From an uncultured Comamonas sp. (GTDB taxonomy: Bacteria > Pseudomonadota > Gammaproteobacteria > Burkholderiales > Burkholderiaceae_C): 62,968 bases of DNA. This document shows, one piece after another, positions 16,810 to 26,721 of the stretch. Below the pieces are notes generated by a model, which was given only the letters and a program-made list of their open reading frames with translations, did no database searches and was not told the origin of the DNA. Position 1 is the first letter of the stretch. Each line of letters begins with the position of its first letter. The stretch lies in NCBI GenBank assembly GCA_902175065.1, contig CABIIJ010000087.1:1-62968 (forward strand), in the 5' to 3' direction. Position numbers and translations under genes: made by a program.

Positions 16810-17112
16810 CGTCCCCTCGCAAGCAGCCAGTTGAAAGCACAAAACGTTACATTACTGGAAACTGACTTGCAGCACCGGAGAAAATCCGAGTATTTAAGAA
16901 GGATGTTTTACAAATTTTGTCCGGCAAGCGACTTTTATTTCCGACTTTGTCGGGTCGGTGATAGTTGCCCGTCTCGATAATCAGGGGCTAACCCTTAAAT
17001 TTTTCGCAGAGCGTCATTTTTCCGGGCCAGTTACGTGCAATCACGTATGCGGCAAACCCCTAGATCAATTGTCTCGCTCTTGCCAGTTTCAATGACTATT
17101 TACTATCAATAG
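16810..17112. other. Gene-free stretch upstream of the chemoreceptor
   Basis: About 300 bases with no credible gene. The part nearest 16810 should hold the promoter of the chemoreceptor. It is AT-richer than its surroundings and includes a small hairpin, CCGAC-TTT-GTCGG, near 16946. I looked for a flagellar sigma-28 promoter on the minus strand and did not find a convincing one. Confidence 0.4.
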
Positions 17113-17192
17113 AGAAGCTAGTTCCGCATGAATTCATTGGTTTTCAATTTGTTTTCAAAATGAAAACCAATAAAAATCAGTCGCATCAGCTA
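17113..17192. repeat. Palindromic repeat copy C with 11-bp inner stem
   Basis: Outer arms GAAGCTAGTTCCGCATGA (from 17114) and TCGCATCAGCTA (to 17192) enclose the perfect stem ATTGGTTTTCA (17136-17146) with TGAAAACCAAT (17161-17171). It sits just past the stop of the nucleoside-gate gene. Confidence 0.6.
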
Positions 17193-17197
17193 CCTTT

Positions 17198-18427
17198 TTA
17201 TCCAAAGAACCAGTAGCACACGGCAATCGAGGCCAGCACCCCGGCCAGCTCCGCCAGCAGCGCACAGGGCACGGCATGGCGGGCACGCTGGATGCCGACC
17301 GCGCCGAAATACACGGCCAGCACATAAAAAGTGGTTTCCGTACTGCCCTGGATGGTGGCTGCCAGCAGGGCCGGGAAGCTGTCCACGCCGTGGTTCTGCA
17401 TGGTCTCGATCAGCATGGCCCGCGCGGCGCTGCCGGAAAACGGTTTGACCAGCGCCGTAGGCAGCGCATCGACAAAACGGCCATCCACCCCGGCGGCGGC
17501 CACCAGGTAGCGGATGCCGTCCAGCGCATAGTCCAGCGCCCCGCTGGAGCGCAACACGCCGATGGCGCAGAGCATGGCCACCAGGTAGGGCAGCAGGTCC
17601 CGCGCCACGGCAAAGCCCTCTTTCGCGCCGGCGATGAAGCTGTCGTACACGGCAATTTTTTTCCACGTGCCCACCAGCAGGAACAGCAGCACCACGCCAA
17701 ACAGGCTGAGGTTGCCCAGCAGGCCGGACAGCCCCGCCAGCGCGGCGCTGCTCAGGCTGGCCAGTAGCGCCATGAAGGCCGCCAGCCCTACCGCCAGGGG
17801 CAGCAGATAGGCCAGCACCACGGGACTGAACAGCGGCAGGCGCTGCACGATGGCGACGCTGACCAGCCCGACCAGGGTGGAGGCCGAGGTGGCCAGCAGG
17901 ATCGGCAGAAAGACCAGGGTCGGGTCGGCTGCGCCCTGTTGCAGCCGGTACATGAAGATGGACACGGGCAGCAGCGTGAGCGACGAGGCGTTGAGCACCA
18001 GGAACAGAATCTGCGCATTGCTGGCGCTGGTGGCGCTGGGGTTCAGCTCCTGCAGGGCCCGTATGGCCTTGAGGCCGATGGGCGTGGCCGCGTTGTCCAG
18101 CCCCAGGCCGTTGGCGGCAAAGTTCAGCGTCATCAGCCCTAGCGCGGGGTGGCCGCGCGGCACCTCGGGCATCAATTTGGCGAACAGCGGGGCCAGCCAC
18201 CGGGCCAGGGTCTGCACGATGCCCGCTTCTTCGGCAATGCGCAAAAAGCCCAGCCACAGGGTGAGGGTGCCGAACAGCAGCACCATGACCTCGACCGAGA
18301 GCCGGGCCATGCCGAACAGCGCCTGCACCATGGCGGTGAAGACCTGGGCGTTGCCGCCCACCAGCCATTGCGCCAGCGCGGCAATGGCGGCAATGACGAA
18401 GAAACCCAGCCACAGGGCATTGAGCAT
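17198..18427 (-). CDS. Fused SpmA/SpmB-like nucleoside-recognition (gate domain) membrane protein
   Basis: The 409-residue integral membrane protein has about ten hydrophobic segments. Two gate-type halves can be seen: LNFAANGLGLDNAATPIG near residue 110 in the first, and KPFSGSAARAMLIETMQNHG with TIQGSTETTFYVLAVYFGAVG near 325-370 in the second. In sporulating Firmicutes the halves are the separate proteins SpmA and SpmB; in proteobacteria the fused form is common and of unknown function, perhaps small-molecule transport. It lies 27 bases downstream of rpiA on the same strand. Confidence 0.85.
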   Translation of the reverse strand: MLNALWLGFFVIAAIAALAQWLVGGNAQVFTAMVQALFGMARLSVEVMVLLFGTLTLWLGFLRIAEEAGIVQTLARWLAPLFAKLMPEVPRGHPALGLMTLNFAANGLGLDNAATPIGLKAIRALQELNPSATSASNAQILFLVLNASSLTLLPVSIFMYRLQQGAADPTLVFLPILLATSASTLVGLVSVAIVQRLPLFSPVVLAYLLPLAVGLAAFMALLASLSSAALAGLSGLLGNLSLFGVVLLFLLVGTWKKIAVYDSFIAGAKEGFAVARDLLPYLVAMLCAIGVLRSSGALDYALDGIRYLVAAAGVDGRFVDALPTALVKPFSGSAARAMLIETMQNHGVDSFPALLAATIQGSTETTFYVLAVYFGAVGIQRARHAVPCALLAELAGVLASIAVCYWFFG

Positions 18428-18454
18428 GGGGAAAAGCGCCGGTGCGGTGGGTTG

Positions 18455-19147
18455 TCAGTAAGTGAGGATTCGCACGCCATCCGCCGTGCCCAGCAGGCAG
18501 ACCTGCGCCTTCTGGTGAGCGAACACGCCGACGGTGACGACACCGGGCCACTGGTTCACTTCGGATTCAAAGGCCAGCGGGTCAGTGATCTGCAAGCCAT
18601 GCACGTCCAGAATGTGCTGGCCGTTGTCCGTCACCAGCGGCTGGCCGTCCTTCAGGCGCAACTGGGCATGGCCGCCCAGGCCGGCAAAGCGGCGCGTGAT
18701 CTGGTCTGCGGCCATGGGAATGACTTCCACCGGCAGCGGGAAGGTACCAAGCGTGGCCACCAACTTCGACGCATCGGCAATGCAGACAAACTGCCGCGCC
18801 AACGCGGCGACGATTTTTTCCCGCGTCAGCGCCGCGCCGCCGCCCTTGACCATGTAGCCCTGGCCATCGATTTCATCCGCGCCGTCGATGTACACGCCCA
18901 GGCTGGGCACGCTGTTGGCATCCAGCACGGTGATGCCCAGGGCTTGCAGGCGCCGGGTGCTGGCCTCGGAGCTGGAGACGGCCCCGGCAATCTGGTCCTT
19001 CATGCCCGCCAGGGCGTCGATGAATTTGTTCACCGTGGAGCCGGTGCCCACGCCGACCACTTCGCCAGGGCGCACGTACTGCAGGGCAGCCTGGCCGACC
19101 AGGGTTTTGAGTTCATCTTGGGTCATGGGGGCAGAGGGGGCTGTCAT
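18455..19147 (-). CDS. rpiA: Ribose-5-phosphate isomerase A
   Basis: The 230-residue enzyme interconverts ribulose-5-phosphate and ribose-5-phosphate in the pentose phosphate pathway. Motifs are [15 protein letters not shown] (about 32-46), DGADEID (about 90-96) and [11 protein letters not shown] (about 101-111), with the catalytic aspartate and glutamate present. An in-frame ATG seven codons later is an alternative start. It is divergent from pyrD across 36 bases, so the promoters overlap; both genes serve nucleotide precursor supply. Confidence 0.95.
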   Translation of the reverse strand: MTAPSAPMTQDELKTLVGQAALQYVRPGEVVGVGTGSTVNKFIDALAGMKDQIAGAVSSSEASTRRLQALGITVLDANSVPSLGVYIDGADEIDGQGYMVKGGGAALTREKIVAALARQFVCIADASKLVATLGTFPLPVEVIPMAADQITRRFAGLGGHAQLRLKDGQPLVTDNGQHILDVHGLQITDPLAFESEVNQWPGVVTVGVFAHQKAQVCLLGTADGVRILTY

Positions 19148-19183
19148 AGGGGAAAATCCGGGTGAAAACTCTGGATTATCGCT

Positions 19184-20230
19184 ATGTCACTCATTCCCTA
19201 CGCGCTGATGCGCCCTGCCCTGTTCGCCATGGACCCCGAAGAGGCGCACGATTTCACCATGCAGCGCCTGACGCAAAGCCAGAACACGCTGCTGGAGGCC
19301 GCCTGGCGCCAGCCGCAAGTCAGCGACCCCATCACCCTGGCAGGCCTGCGCTTTCCCAACCGCGTGGGGCTGGCGGCGGGCCTGGACAAGAATGCCCGCT
19401 GCATCGACGGCCTGGCGGCAATGGGCTTCGGCTTCGTCGAGGTGGGCACCGTCACGCCCAAACCCCAGCCCGGCAACCCCAAGCCGCGCATGTTCCGCCT
19501 GCCGCAGGCCAACGCGCTCATCAACCGCTTTGGCTTCAACAACGACGGGCTGGACGCCTTTCTGCACAACGTGCAGCAGTCGCAGGTACGGCGCCGGGGC
19601 AAGCCGTTGCTGCTGGGCCTGAACATCGGCAAGAACGCCGCCACGGCGATCGAAAATGCCACACAGGACTACCTCATCTGCCTGGAAGGCGTCTACCCCC
19701 ACGCCGACTACGTGACGGTGAACATCAGCTCGCCCAACACCAAAAACCTGCGTGCCCTGCAAAGCGACGAGGCGCTGGACGGCCTGCTGGCCGCCATCGC
19801 CCGGCGCCGCGAGGAGCTGGCCCGCCAGCAAGGCAAGCGCGTGCCCATCTTCGTGAAGATCGCCCCCGATCTGACCGAGGAGCAGGTGCAGGTCATCGCC
19901 GCCACCCTGCAACGCCACGGCATGGACGGCGTGATCGCCACCAACACCACCATCAGCCGCGATGCCGTGCAAGGCCTGCCCCACGCCGAAGAAGCCGGCG
20001 GCCTGAGCGGTGCGCCCGTGCTGGAAGCCAGCAACCGCGTAATCGCGCAACTGCGCCAGGCGCTGGGCAAGGGCTACCCCATCATCGGCGTGGGCGGCAT
20101 CCTGAGCGCCGAGGATGCCGTCAGCAAAATCCGCGCTGGAGCCGACGTGGTGCAGCTCTACAGCGGCCTGGTCTATACCGGCCCGGCCCTGGTGCTGCAA
20201 GCTGCGCAGGCGCTGAAAAACCTGCGTTGA
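19184..20230 (+). CDS. pyrD: Dihydroorotate dehydrogenase (quinone), class 2
   Basis: The 348-residue inner-membrane-associated enzyme oxidises dihydroorotate to orotate with FMN and passes electrons to quinone. The class 2 N-terminal membrane-docking helices ([20 protein letters not shown]) are present. GLAAGLDKN (about 63-71), the catalytic serine in [11 protein letters not shown] (about 181) and the FMN-phosphate site [11 protein letters not shown] (about 303) are all visible. The start at 19184 matches the family N-terminus; an upstream frame was rejected. Confidence 0.95.
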   Translation: MSLIPYALMRPALFAMDPEEAHDFTMQRLTQSQNTLLEAAWRQPQVSDPITLAGLRFPNRVGLAAGLDKNARCIDGLAAMGFGFVEVGTVTPKPQPGNPKPRMFRLPQANALINRFGFNNDGLDAFLHNVQQSQVRRRGKPLLLGLNIGKNAATAIENATQDYLICLEGVYPHADYVTVNISSPNTKNLRALQSDEALDGLLAAIARRREELARQQGKRVPIFVKIAPDLTEEQVQVIAATLQRHGMDGVIATNTTISRDAVQGLPHAEEAGGLSGAPVLEASNRVIAQLRQALGKGYPIIGVGGILSAEDAVSKIRAGADVVQLYSGLVYTGPALVLQAAQALKNLR

Positions 20231-20243
20231 CGCCACTGGCCTC

Positions 20244-20273
20244 AAAAAGAGAAAAAGGCCGCAAAAGCGGCCT
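20244..20273 (-). terminator. Terminator of the yqjD-yqjE-yqjK-like operon
   Basis: AGGCCGC-AAAA-GCGGCCT at 20256-20273 forms a perfect 7-bp stem. On the minus strand it is followed by five T and a further T-rich run, so it terminates the operon read leftwards. It also lies just after pyrD but has no T-run on the plus strand. Confidence 0.75.
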
Positions 20274-20287
20274 GGCAAAGAGCATCC

Positions 20288-20680
20288 CTAGCGCTTGAGC
20301 TTTGCCAGCAGCGGCAGCAGCGTCGGCAAGCTGCTGCGCAGCACCCGCAGCAAGCGCTTCGGGCCAACCGCCAAAGTCATGCCCGCAACGGCTGCCGCCA
20401 TCGTGGTCGGGTGCAGGCGGGCAAAGGCCGCCAGGCGCTGCGGCAAGGGGGCATTGGCATCGACCGCCTGTGCACTGGCCTGCAAGGCAGCTTCGCGCTC
20501 TCGCGTCAAGCGGTTCAGCAGCCATTGGTCACGCTGGGCGGCAATGCGCTGCAACACGACGCGCTGCTCCGGCGTCGCCCAACGCCACTGGGGACTTTGG
20601 CGCAGCCGGGCCAGCGCGGAAAACGGGGGCGTGGCCGCCGCAGCAGTGGCAGGCGCCGCGCGGTTGGTGGCATCAGTCAT
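20288..20680 (-). CDS. YqjK-like hypothetical protein
   Basis: A 130-residue Ala/Arg/Leu-rich protein with a helical middle (about 25-90) and a weakly hydrophobic segment with basic residues near the C-terminus (residues 93-130). I do not recognise a defined domain; the position as third gene after DUF883 (YqjD/ElaB) and YqjE-like genes suggests the YqjK slot of that small stress operon. Its start overlaps the stop of the preceding gene by eight bases, indicating translational coupling. Confidence 0.6.
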   Translation of the reverse strand: MTDATNRAAPATAAAATPPFSALARLRQSPQWRWATPEQRVVLQRIAAQRDQWLLNRLTREREAALQASAQAVDANAPLPQRLAAFARLHPTTMAAAVAGMTLAVGPKRLLRVLRSSLPTLLPLLAKLKR

Positions 20681-21113
20681 GGCCAGCCCCTTTCTCGGCC
20701 TGTGCCGGCGCTGCGGTGCCTTCCCTGGCCCGCCAATCCTGCAAATCCCGGGCCAGTTCGGTGCGGGTCAGGACAAAAGCGGGACGTTTTTGCACGATGG
20801 CACTGCGCAGGGCGTACATCACCAGCCCCCAGGCAAATGCCCAAACGCCTGCAATCACCCAGGCAACGGCGACCCGTTGCGGGGATTCCCAAAAGTGGAC
20901 CAGCACAGCCAGGGAAATCAGCAGCATCGCCACCACCCCCAAAGCCAGCGCAGCAACGATCAGCACGACAATGGTTTGCCAATATTTACGCTCCTGCGCC
21001 CACTCCAGCGCAGCCAGGGTCAAGCGGTCATGAGCCGCTTGCTTGCCCTCTTGCGCATAGGCGGACAGGCGCTCCCTCCAGGCTTGCAGCCCGAGCAAGG
21101 ACATCCAGTTCAC
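20673..21113 (-). CDS. YqjE-like / phage-holin-superfamily membrane protein
   Basis: The 146-residue protein has two strong membrane segments (about 46-72 and 83-105), an amphipathic N-terminal region and a charged C-terminal tail. It fits the YqjE (holin-superfamily III) profile. It lies between the DUF883 gene and the YqjK-like gene, all on one strand with short spacing. YqjD in E. coli associates with ribosomes at the membrane in stationary phase; a similar role for this operon is an inference. Confidence 0.7.
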   Translation of the reverse strand: MNWMSLLGLQAWRERLSAYAQEGKQAAHDRLTLAALEWAQERKYWQTIVVLIVAALALGVVAMLLISLAVLVHFWESPQRVAVAWVIAGVWAFAWGLVMYALRSAIVQKRPAFVLTRTELARDLQDWRAREGTAAPAQAEKGAGHD

Positions 21114-21179
21114 AATCCGGCTTTCATGGCTTGATTACCCGGGCAGTGGCCGACGGCGGCAACTACCTGAGTAAGAAAA

Positions 21180-21491
21180 TTAACGACGGGCCAGCAAAAA
21201 GCCGACCAGTGCTCCCACGGCCAGCGCCGCACCGGCGACGCGCCAAGGCTCATCGTGGGCATAGCGGTCAGCGGCAACGGCGGCTTCCTTGGCCTGGCGG
21301 GCTGCTTCCTGTGCAGCCTGCACGGCGGAATCGCGGGCGCGGTTCAAGCCATCGTCAATGCGTTCGCGCAAAGCGCCAATTTGCGGGATGCTGTCCAGAT
21401 CCTTGCTGGCCAACAGGCCGCGCAGATCCGAAACCAAACGCTCCAGGTCTTGCTGGGCGGAAGAAACCGTATCGGAAACAGAAAAAGACAT
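21180..21491 (-). CDS. DUF883 (YqjD/ElaB) family protein
   Basis: The 103-residue protein has a long helical, charged N-terminal part (residues 5-75, repeated Arg/Asp/Ala heptads) and a C-terminal glycine-containing membrane anchor (VAGAALAVGALVGFLLARR). This is the tail-anchored DUF883 layout of YqjD, ElaB and YgaM. In E. coli these inner-membrane proteins bind stationary-phase ribosomes. The ATG at 21491 follows GAAAGG at good spacing; longer reading frames were rejected. It is the first gene of its operon. Confidence 0.85.
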   Translation of the reverse strand: MSFSVSDTVSSAQQDLERLVSDLRGLLASKDLDSIPQIGALRERIDDGLNRARDSAVQAAQEAARQAKEAAVAADRYAHDEPWRVAGAALAVGALVGFLLARR

Positions 21492-21650
21492 GGCTATACC
21501 TTTCTTGGGGGGTTGAACAAATTCAACTGCAACTGGCGTGCCGCCATGCACTGCATGGTGGCTGTTTACACGAACCTCGCATACTCTACCGTTTTTCAGG
21601 CCCGGATTGGCCATTGCCCAATAAAAAAAGGAGCGCAAGGCCCCTCTTTC

Positions 21651-21938
21651 TTATGGTTTCAAACTCGGCAAATCCTTGTCTGGAGTCGCTGCATGATTGC
21701 GCACCGCCTGGGCAGGCGCCATGTTCTTTCCTTCGGCTTGCAGGATTTTATTGATGTTGATACCGTTTTCGTAATAATTTTCATCAATAACCGGATCTGC
21801 ATTGGAAAATGCCAGAAATGCAGTAATCACCCCGGCAATCACTACGATCAGCGGCCCGCTGATAATAAGCCAGACATGGCCATACTTCCACCACGGGCCG
21901 GAAACCTGCATATCTTTTTTTGCAAATGATTGAGCCAT
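21651..21938 (-). CDS. ccoH: FixH/CcoH-type cbb3 oxidase assembly protein, short form
   Basis: A 95-residue protein with one membrane segment (about 22-46) and a short periplasmic tail carrying NADPVIDENYYENGI and a conserved NHAATPDKDLP end. This is the short FixH family found after ccoG in betaproteobacteria. It begins 33 bases after ccoG and is the last gene of the cbb3 run. In other bacteria CcoH helps assemble cbb3 oxidase and stays with the complex. Confidence 0.85.
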   Translation of the reverse strand: MAQSFAKKDMQVSGPWWKYGHVWLIISGPLIVVIAGVITAFLAFSNADPVIDENYYENGININKILQAEGKNMAPAQAVRNHAATPDKDLPSLKP

Positions 21939-21971
21939 AACAGCAACCTCTCAAAGAAAACAAACCAATTT

Positions 21972-23402
21972 TCAGCGTGGCACCAAGAAGACCGAGTGCT
22001 CGGAAACACTGCCTTGCCCACTTTCCGCATCGACATCGAAAATAATCGGATGCGACCCACTCCCTGCGGAACCATACGGAATCTGCACGCGGGCAGAAAC
22101 CCCAACCGTGTCCGTTGCCGGCACTGTGACCGACTGCCCTTCGACCAGTTCAATCCCCTCCAGCCCATGAACCCGGATACGGTAATTTTGCGCCGTTTCG
22201 GTGGCATTCATGACTTGCAGACGGTAAATATTTTCCAACTTCCCACCTGCCACGATACGGGCCAAAGAAGCCCGATCGCGAATGATATCGACTTTCAGGG
22301 GCTGGCGCAGCCCCATGCTGACCACGGTCGCAATGCTCAAACCGATCAGAATGGCCGAATAAATCAACACCCGGGGACGGAAAATCTTACGTAATATCCT
22401 GGATTTTGCCCACCCCTGGGCCACGCCATTCTGGGTAGTGAAGCGGATGAGTCCGCGCGGGTACTGCATATTGTCCATGATGCTATCGCACGCATCAATG
22501 CACAAACCGCAGCCGATACACTCGTACTGAAAGCCATTGCGAATATCAATTCCCACCGGGCAGACTTGGACGCACAGCTTGCAATCGATGCAATCGCCCA
22601 GCCCCTGGGCCTTGTAGTCGACTCCCTTGCGGCGCGGACCACGCATTTCCCCCCGTGCAGGGTCATAGCTGACAATCAAGGAGTCGCGATCAAGCATGGC
22701 GCTTTGGAAGCGGGCATAGGGGCACATGTACTTGCAAACCTGTTCACGCAAATACCCGGCATTGCCATAAGTGGCAAAACCATAAAACAATGCCCAGAAA
22801 ATCTGCCAGCTCCCCTGCAGGGCCAGCAACTCGGCTCCCAACTCGCGAATGGGCACAAAGAAGCCGACGAAGGTAAAGCCGGTCCACAAGGAAACGGCTA
22901 TCCACAGGAATTGCTTTAAAGATTTTCTCCAGATTTTCTCGAATGTCCACCCGCTATTGTCCAGGCGAATACGAGCGCTTCGGTCGCCTTCGACCTTCTG
23001 CTCGATCCACATGAAAATTTCCGTATAAACGGTTTGCGGACAGCTAAAGCCGCACCACAGGCGCCCGGCAACTGCAGTGAATAAAAACAATGCCAGGGCA
23101 CAGATGATCAGCAGCGCGGCAAGATAGATAACGTCCTGTGGATACAACACCATCCCGAAAAGGTAGAACCGCCGGGCGCCAATATCGAACAGCACCATCT
23201 GGCGATCACCCCATTGAATCCAGGGAATCACATAAAAAACAAACTGGGTGAGAAAAACCATTGCCCAACGCCAGCGCATGAAGTAGCCGCGGATGGAGCG
23301 CGGGTATACCTTCTTGTGCGCTTCAAAAAATGTATGGGAGTCGCCATCGGCCGATTTGATCGGCACCATTTTTTGAGGTTTCTTTTCTTCTTCCGGTTTC
23401 AT
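21972..23402 (-). CDS. ccoG: cbb3 oxidase accessory protein with two 4Fe-4S clusters
   Basis: The 476-residue membrane protein has four to five hydrophobic segments, the CGFSCPQTVYTEIF motif after the third, a ferredoxin-type cysteine cluster around residues 260-300 (CIDCKLCVQVCP and CIGCGLCIDAC), and a C-terminal Ig-like periplasmic domain. CcoG (FixG/RdxA) is thought to reduce copper or otherwise prepare it for the cbb3 active site. The start at 23402 follows GGAAAGAG; the frame is open 13 codons further up but has no ribosome site. A terminator separates it from ccoP, so it may have its own promoter or be read through. Confidence 0.93.
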   Translation of the reverse strand: MKPEEEKKPQKMVPIKSADGDSHTFFEAHKKVYPRSIRGYFMRWRWAMVFLTQFVFYVIPWIQWGDRQMVLFDIGARRFYLFGMVLYPQDVIYLAALLIICALALFLFTAVAGRLWCGFSCPQTVYTEIFMWIEQKVEGDRSARIRLDNSGWTFEKIWRKSLKQFLWIAVSLWTGFTFVGFFVPIRELGAELLALQGSWQIFWALFYGFATYGNAGYLREQVCKYMCPYARFQSAMLDRDSLIVSYDPARGEMRGPRRKGVDYKAQGLGDCIDCKLCVQVCPVGIDIRNGFQYECIGCGLCIDACDSIMDNMQYPRGLIRFTTQNGVAQGWAKSRILRKIFRPRVLIYSAILIGLSIATVVSMGLRQPLKVDIIRDRASLARIVAGGKLENIYRLQVMNATETAQNYRIRVHGLEGIELVEGQSVTVPATDTVGVSARVQIPYGSAGSGSHPIIFDVDAESGQGSVSEHSVFLVPR

Positions 23403-23427
23403 TACTCTTTCCAGTTTGTTGGGCAAT

Positions 23428-23458
23428 AAAAAAAGCGGCATGGAATGCCGCTTTTTTT
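23428..23458. terminator. Bidirectional terminator between ccoP and ccoG
   Basis: AGCGGCAT-GG-ATGCCGCT with seven A before and seven T after forms a strong symmetric intrinsic terminator at the end of ccoNOQP. On the minus strand the T-run directly follows the stem. Confidence 0.85.
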
Positions 23459-23470
23459 CAACTAGTTGAA

Positions 23471-24397
23471 TTAGTTGGCTGCATCGGGTTTGTTGGACAA
23501 ACTCCAGATATATGCCGTCAGCACATCCACCTGTGCCGGCGTCAGCTTGCCACCGTTTTCCTTGGCCTGCGGCGGCATCACATTCGTCTTGCCATTATTG
23601 ATCATGTCAATAATCACCGCTTCGCCCCAGCCATGTAACCAGATATCGTCTGTGAGATTGGGCGCCCCCAGAGCCTGATTGCCCTTGCCATCTGCACCGT
23701 GGCAGGCAGCACAGGCAACAAACTTGTCCTTGCCCAAGACCGCCTTGGTGGCGTCATGCGGGCTGCCCGACAGGCTCAGGACATAGTGGGCCACGTTCGC
23801 GACATCGTCGGCATCCCCCACGGCAGCTGCCATGGGAGGCATCATGCCAATACGGCCATTGGCGATGGTTTCATGGATTTTTTCAGGCGTGCCGCCATGC
23901 AGCCAATCGCCATCGGTCAGGTTCGGGAAGGATTTGCCACCACGCGCATCCGAGCTGTGGCACTGGGCGCAGTTGTTCTGGAACAGATTGGCACCAATCG
24001 CCATGGCCTGGCCGTCCTTGGACATTTCCTCGGCGCTCATGGCTGTAAAGCGAGCATAGAGGGGTTCCAGATCGGCTTCGGCCTTGCGCACCTCGGCCTC
24101 ATAGGCTCCGACCTGCGACCAGCCGAACTGGCCTGCAAAAGAGCCCATGCCGGGGTAGGCAATCAGGTAGAACACGGAAAACACCACGGTCGAAACAAAC
24201 AGCCACATCCACCAGCGGGGCATGGGATTGTTCAGTTCGCGCAGGTCACCGTCCCAAACGTGGCCGGTCGTGTTGTCATCGGCCGAAACGACCTTTTTGC
24301 GGGCCGTCAGGATGAGCAGCAGCAAGCAGCCTAAAACGCCAGCTGCTGCGATCACCGCAATATAGATCGACCAGAAATTGTTTACAAAATCGCTCAT
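23471..24397 (-). CDS. ccoP: cbb3 cytochrome c oxidase subunit III, diheme
   Basis: The 308-residue subunit has two N-terminal membrane segments (about 8-32 and 58-78) and two periplasmic cytochrome c domains with heme motifs CAQCH and CAACH. Distal methionine ligands lie in GMMPPMAA and NVMPPQA. It takes electrons from soluble cytochrome c and passes them through CcoO to the CcoN active site. The start at 24397 (MSDFVNNFWSIYIA) follows GAACAAG; ten upstream in-frame codons are not conserved. Confidence 0.95.
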   Translation of the reverse strand: MSDFVNNFWSIYIAVIAAAGVLGCLLLLILTARKKVVSADDNTTGHVWDGDLRELNNPMPRWWMWLFVSTVVFSVFYLIAYPGMGSFAGQFGWSQVGAYEAEVRKAEADLEPLYARFTAMSAEEMSKDGQAMAIGANLFQNNCAQCHSSDARGGKSFPNLTDGDWLHGGTPEKIHETIANGRIGMMPPMAAAVGDADDVANVAHYVLSLSGSPHDATKAVLGKDKFVACAACHGADGKGNQALGAPNLTDDIWLHGWGEAVIIDMINNGKTNVMPPQAKENGGKLTPAQVDVLTAYIWSLSNKPDAAN

Positions 24398-24423
24398 AAC
24401 TTGTTCTCGTTGGAAGGGAGAAG

Positions 24424-24561
24424 TCAATCTTGCTCAAAGGGCAGGTTGGCTGCCTCATCGAAACGGTCTTTGTTGCTGCGGGCATATGCCCACCACGCAA
24501 TACCGATGAAGCAGGCCATAGATGCCACGGTGGCAATGACGCGCATTGTTGTGATATCCAT
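24424..24561 (-). CDS. ccoQ: cbb3 oxidase subunit CcoQ
   Basis: A 45-residue single-span membrane protein, MDITTMRVIATVASMACF then GIAWWAYARSNKDRFDEA, with the aromatic-basic boundary typical of CcoQ/FixQ. A GGAGGAAAGG ribosome site precedes it. It sits in the usual place between ccoO (12 bases upstream) and ccoP. CcoQ stabilises the oxidase and modulates its activity. Confidence 0.92.
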   Translation of the reverse strand: MDITTMRVIATVASMACFIGIAWWAYARSNKDRFDEAANLPFEQD

Positions 24562-24573
24562 GACCTTTCCTCC

Positions 24574-25206
24574 TTAACGCAAGGCCGTGCCCAGCCCCTG
24601 CAGGTAGGCGACCATGGCATCCATCTCTGTCTTGCCTTTCACGGCCTCTTCGGCACCGGCGATTTCCTCATCGGTGTAAGGGACGCCCACCTTGCGCAGG
24701 GCTTCCATGCGCTGTGCGACCACGGTGTGATCGACCAGGCTGGTTTCCAGCCAAGGGTAGGAAGGCATGATCGATTCAGGCACCACGTCACGCGGGTTGT
24801 TCAGGTGAATACGGTGCCATTCGTCGCTGTAGCGGCCGCCCACGCGGTGCAGGTCGGGGCCGGTACGCTTGGAACCCCACTGGAAGGGGTGGTCGTAGAC
24901 GAACTCCCCGGCCACCGAATAGTGGCCATACCGCATGGTTTCGGCGCGGAAGGGGCGGATCATCTGCGAGTGGCAGTTGTAGCAGCCTTCGCGCAGATAG
25001 ATGTCCCGGCCCAGCAGCGACAGCGGCTCGTAGGGCTTGACGCCTTCGATCGCTTCGGTGGTCGATTTTTGGAAGAACAGCGGAACGATTTCCACCAGCC
25101 CCCCGACCGCGACCACCAGGAAAGTCAGCACGATCAGCAGGAAGTTGCTGGTTTCGACCTTCTCATGGGTGAAGCCGCTGGAGGCTTTGTTGTTGTTTGT
25201 AGACAT
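24574..25206 (-). CDS. ccoO: cbb3 cytochrome c oxidase subunit II, monoheme
   Basis: The 210-residue subunit has one N-terminal membrane anchor (about 20-45) and a periplasmic cytochrome c domain with heme motif CYNCHSQ near residue 75 and methionine ligand in [10 protein letters not shown]. CcoO relays electrons from CcoP to the heme-copper centre of CcoN. It lies 21 bases after ccoN. Confidence 0.96.
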   Translation of the reverse strand: MSTNNNKASSGFTHEKVETSNFLLIVLTFLVVAVGGLVEIVPLFFQKSTTEAIEGVKPYEPLSLLGRDIYLREGCYNCHSQMIRPFRAETMRYGHYSVAGEFVYDHPFQWGSKRTGPDLHRVGGRYSDEWHRIHLNNPRDVVPESIMPSYPWLETSLVDHTVVAQRMEALRKVGVPYTDEEIAGAEEAVKGKTEMDAMVAYLQGLGTALR

Positions 25207-25227
25207 GTTGTAAAAGCTCCCTGGAAC

Positions 25228-26667
25228 TTAGGCGTGGGCAGGATTGACAGCAGGCACGGGCACGTTCACAGCACGGCCGGTAGCGGCTGTCTTGAGTACG
25301 TTCCAGGCCATCACGACCATGCCCGACAGGAACAGCAGGCCACCCACCACGCGGATCACGTAGAAGGGATGCGTTGCTTTCACGCTCTCCACGAAGGTGT
25401 AGGTCAGCGTGCCATCGGCATTCACTGCACGCCACATCAGACCTTGCATCACGCCGGCAATCCACATCGAGGCGATGTACAGCACGATGCCGATCGTGGC
25501 CAGCCAGAAGTGCAGTTCGATGGCCGACTTGGAATACATCTCGGTCTTGCCGAACAGGCGGGGGATCAGGTAATACAGCGAACCCATGGTCACCAGGCCC
25601 ACCCAGCCCAGAGCGCCGGAGTGCACGTGGCCCACCGTCCACTCGGTGTAGTGCGACAGGGCATTCACCGTCTTGATGGCCATCATCGGGCCTTCGAAAG
25701 TGGACATGCCGTAGAAGGACAGCGACACGATCAGGAAACGCAGGATCGGGTCGTCACGCAGTTTGTGCCAGGCGCCCGACAGGGTCATGATCCCGTTGAT
25801 CATGCCGCCCCAGGACGGTGCCAGCAGGATCAGCGAGAACACCATGCCCAGCGACTGCGTCCAGTCCGGCAGCGCGGTGTAGTGCAGGTGGTGCGGGCCA
25901 GCCCACATGTAGGTGAAGATCAGCGCCCAGAAGTGCACGATCGACAGGCGGTAGGAGTAGACCGGGCGGTTGGCCTGCTTGGGAATGAAGTAATACATCA
26001 TGCCCAGGAAGCCTGCGGTCAGGAAGAAGCCCACGGCATTGTGGCCGTACCACCACTGCACCATGGCATCCTGCACGCCAGCGTAGGCCGAGTAGCTCTT
26101 CATCCAGCCTGCCGGAATCGCGACGTTGTTCACGACGTGCAGCAGGGCAATGGCGATGATGAAGGCGCCATAGAACCAGTTGGCCACGTAGATGTGCTTG
26201 ACCTTGCGCGTGCCGATCGTGCCGAAGAACACGATGGCGTACGACACCCACACGGCGGTGATCAGCAGGTCAATGGGCCATTCCAGTTCCGCGTATTCCT
26301 TACCCTGGGTGAAACCCAGCGGCAGGGTGATGACGGCCCCCACGATCACGGCCTGCCAGCCCCAGAAGGTGAAGGCAGCCAGCTTGGGCATGAACAGCGT
26401 GGTCTGGCAGGTACGCTGCACCACGTAGTAGCTGGTGCCCATCAGGGCCGAGCCACCAAAGGCAAAAATCACCGCATTCGTGTGCAGCGGACGCAAGCGC
26501 CCGAAGCTCAGCCATGCAGTGTCGAAATTCAGTTCGGGCCAGGCCAGCTGGGAGGCGACTATCACCCCTACCAACATGCCAATCACGCCCCAAACCACGG
26601 CCATGATTGAAAGCTGCCGCACTACCTTGTCGTTGTAGTGGACAGTACTCGTTTTTACATCGTCCAT
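25228..26667 (-). CDS. ccoN: cbb3 cytochrome c oxidase subunit I
   Basis: The 479-residue catalytic subunit has about twelve membrane segments. Conserved histidines for the low-spin heme, heme b3 and CuB are visible in [38 protein letters not shown] and [12 protein letters not shown]. It reduces oxygen to water with high affinity and pumps protons. AGAGGTG precedes the ATG. An FNR/Anr-like box lies about 62 bases upstream, overlapping the end of ccoS, which fits induction at low oxygen. Confidence 0.97.
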   Translation of the reverse strand: MDDVKTSTVHYNDKVVRQLSIMAVVWGVIGMLVGVIVASQLAWPELNFDTAWLSFGRLRPLHTNAVIFAFGGSALMGTSYYVVQRTCQTTLFMPKLAAFTFWGWQAVIVGAVITLPLGFTQGKEYAELEWPIDLLITAVWVSYAIVFFGTIGTRKVKHIYVANWFYGAFIIAIALLHVVNNVAIPAGWMKSYSAYAGVQDAMVQWWYGHNAVGFFLTAGFLGMMYYFIPKQANRPVYSYRLSIVHFWALIFTYMWAGPHHLHYTALPDWTQSLGMVFSLILLAPSWGGMINGIMTLSGAWHKLRDDPILRFLIVSLSFYGMSTFEGPMMAIKTVNALSHYTEWTVGHVHSGALGWVGLVTMGSLYYLIPRLFGKTEMYSKSAIELHFWLATIGIVLYIASMWIAGVMQGLMWRAVNADGTLTYTFVESVKATHPFYVIRVVGGLLFLSGMVVMAWNVLKTAATGRAVNVPVPAVNPAHA

Positions 26668-26721
26668 CGTGCACCTCTTAAATTGCAGACTAAAGTTTCA
26701 TCGTTTCAGATTTTTAAATTA

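Noticed and set aside
16940-17000. A sigma-28 flagellar promoter for the chemoreceptor at 15202-16809
   Set aside because: GCCG-like and TAAA-like elements exist on the minus strand, but the spacing is wrong for a sigma-28 promoter.
24430-26610. A 726-codon open frame on the plus strand across ccoN and ccoO
   Set aside because: Shadow of the cbb3 genes; His/Gln-rich with no domain.
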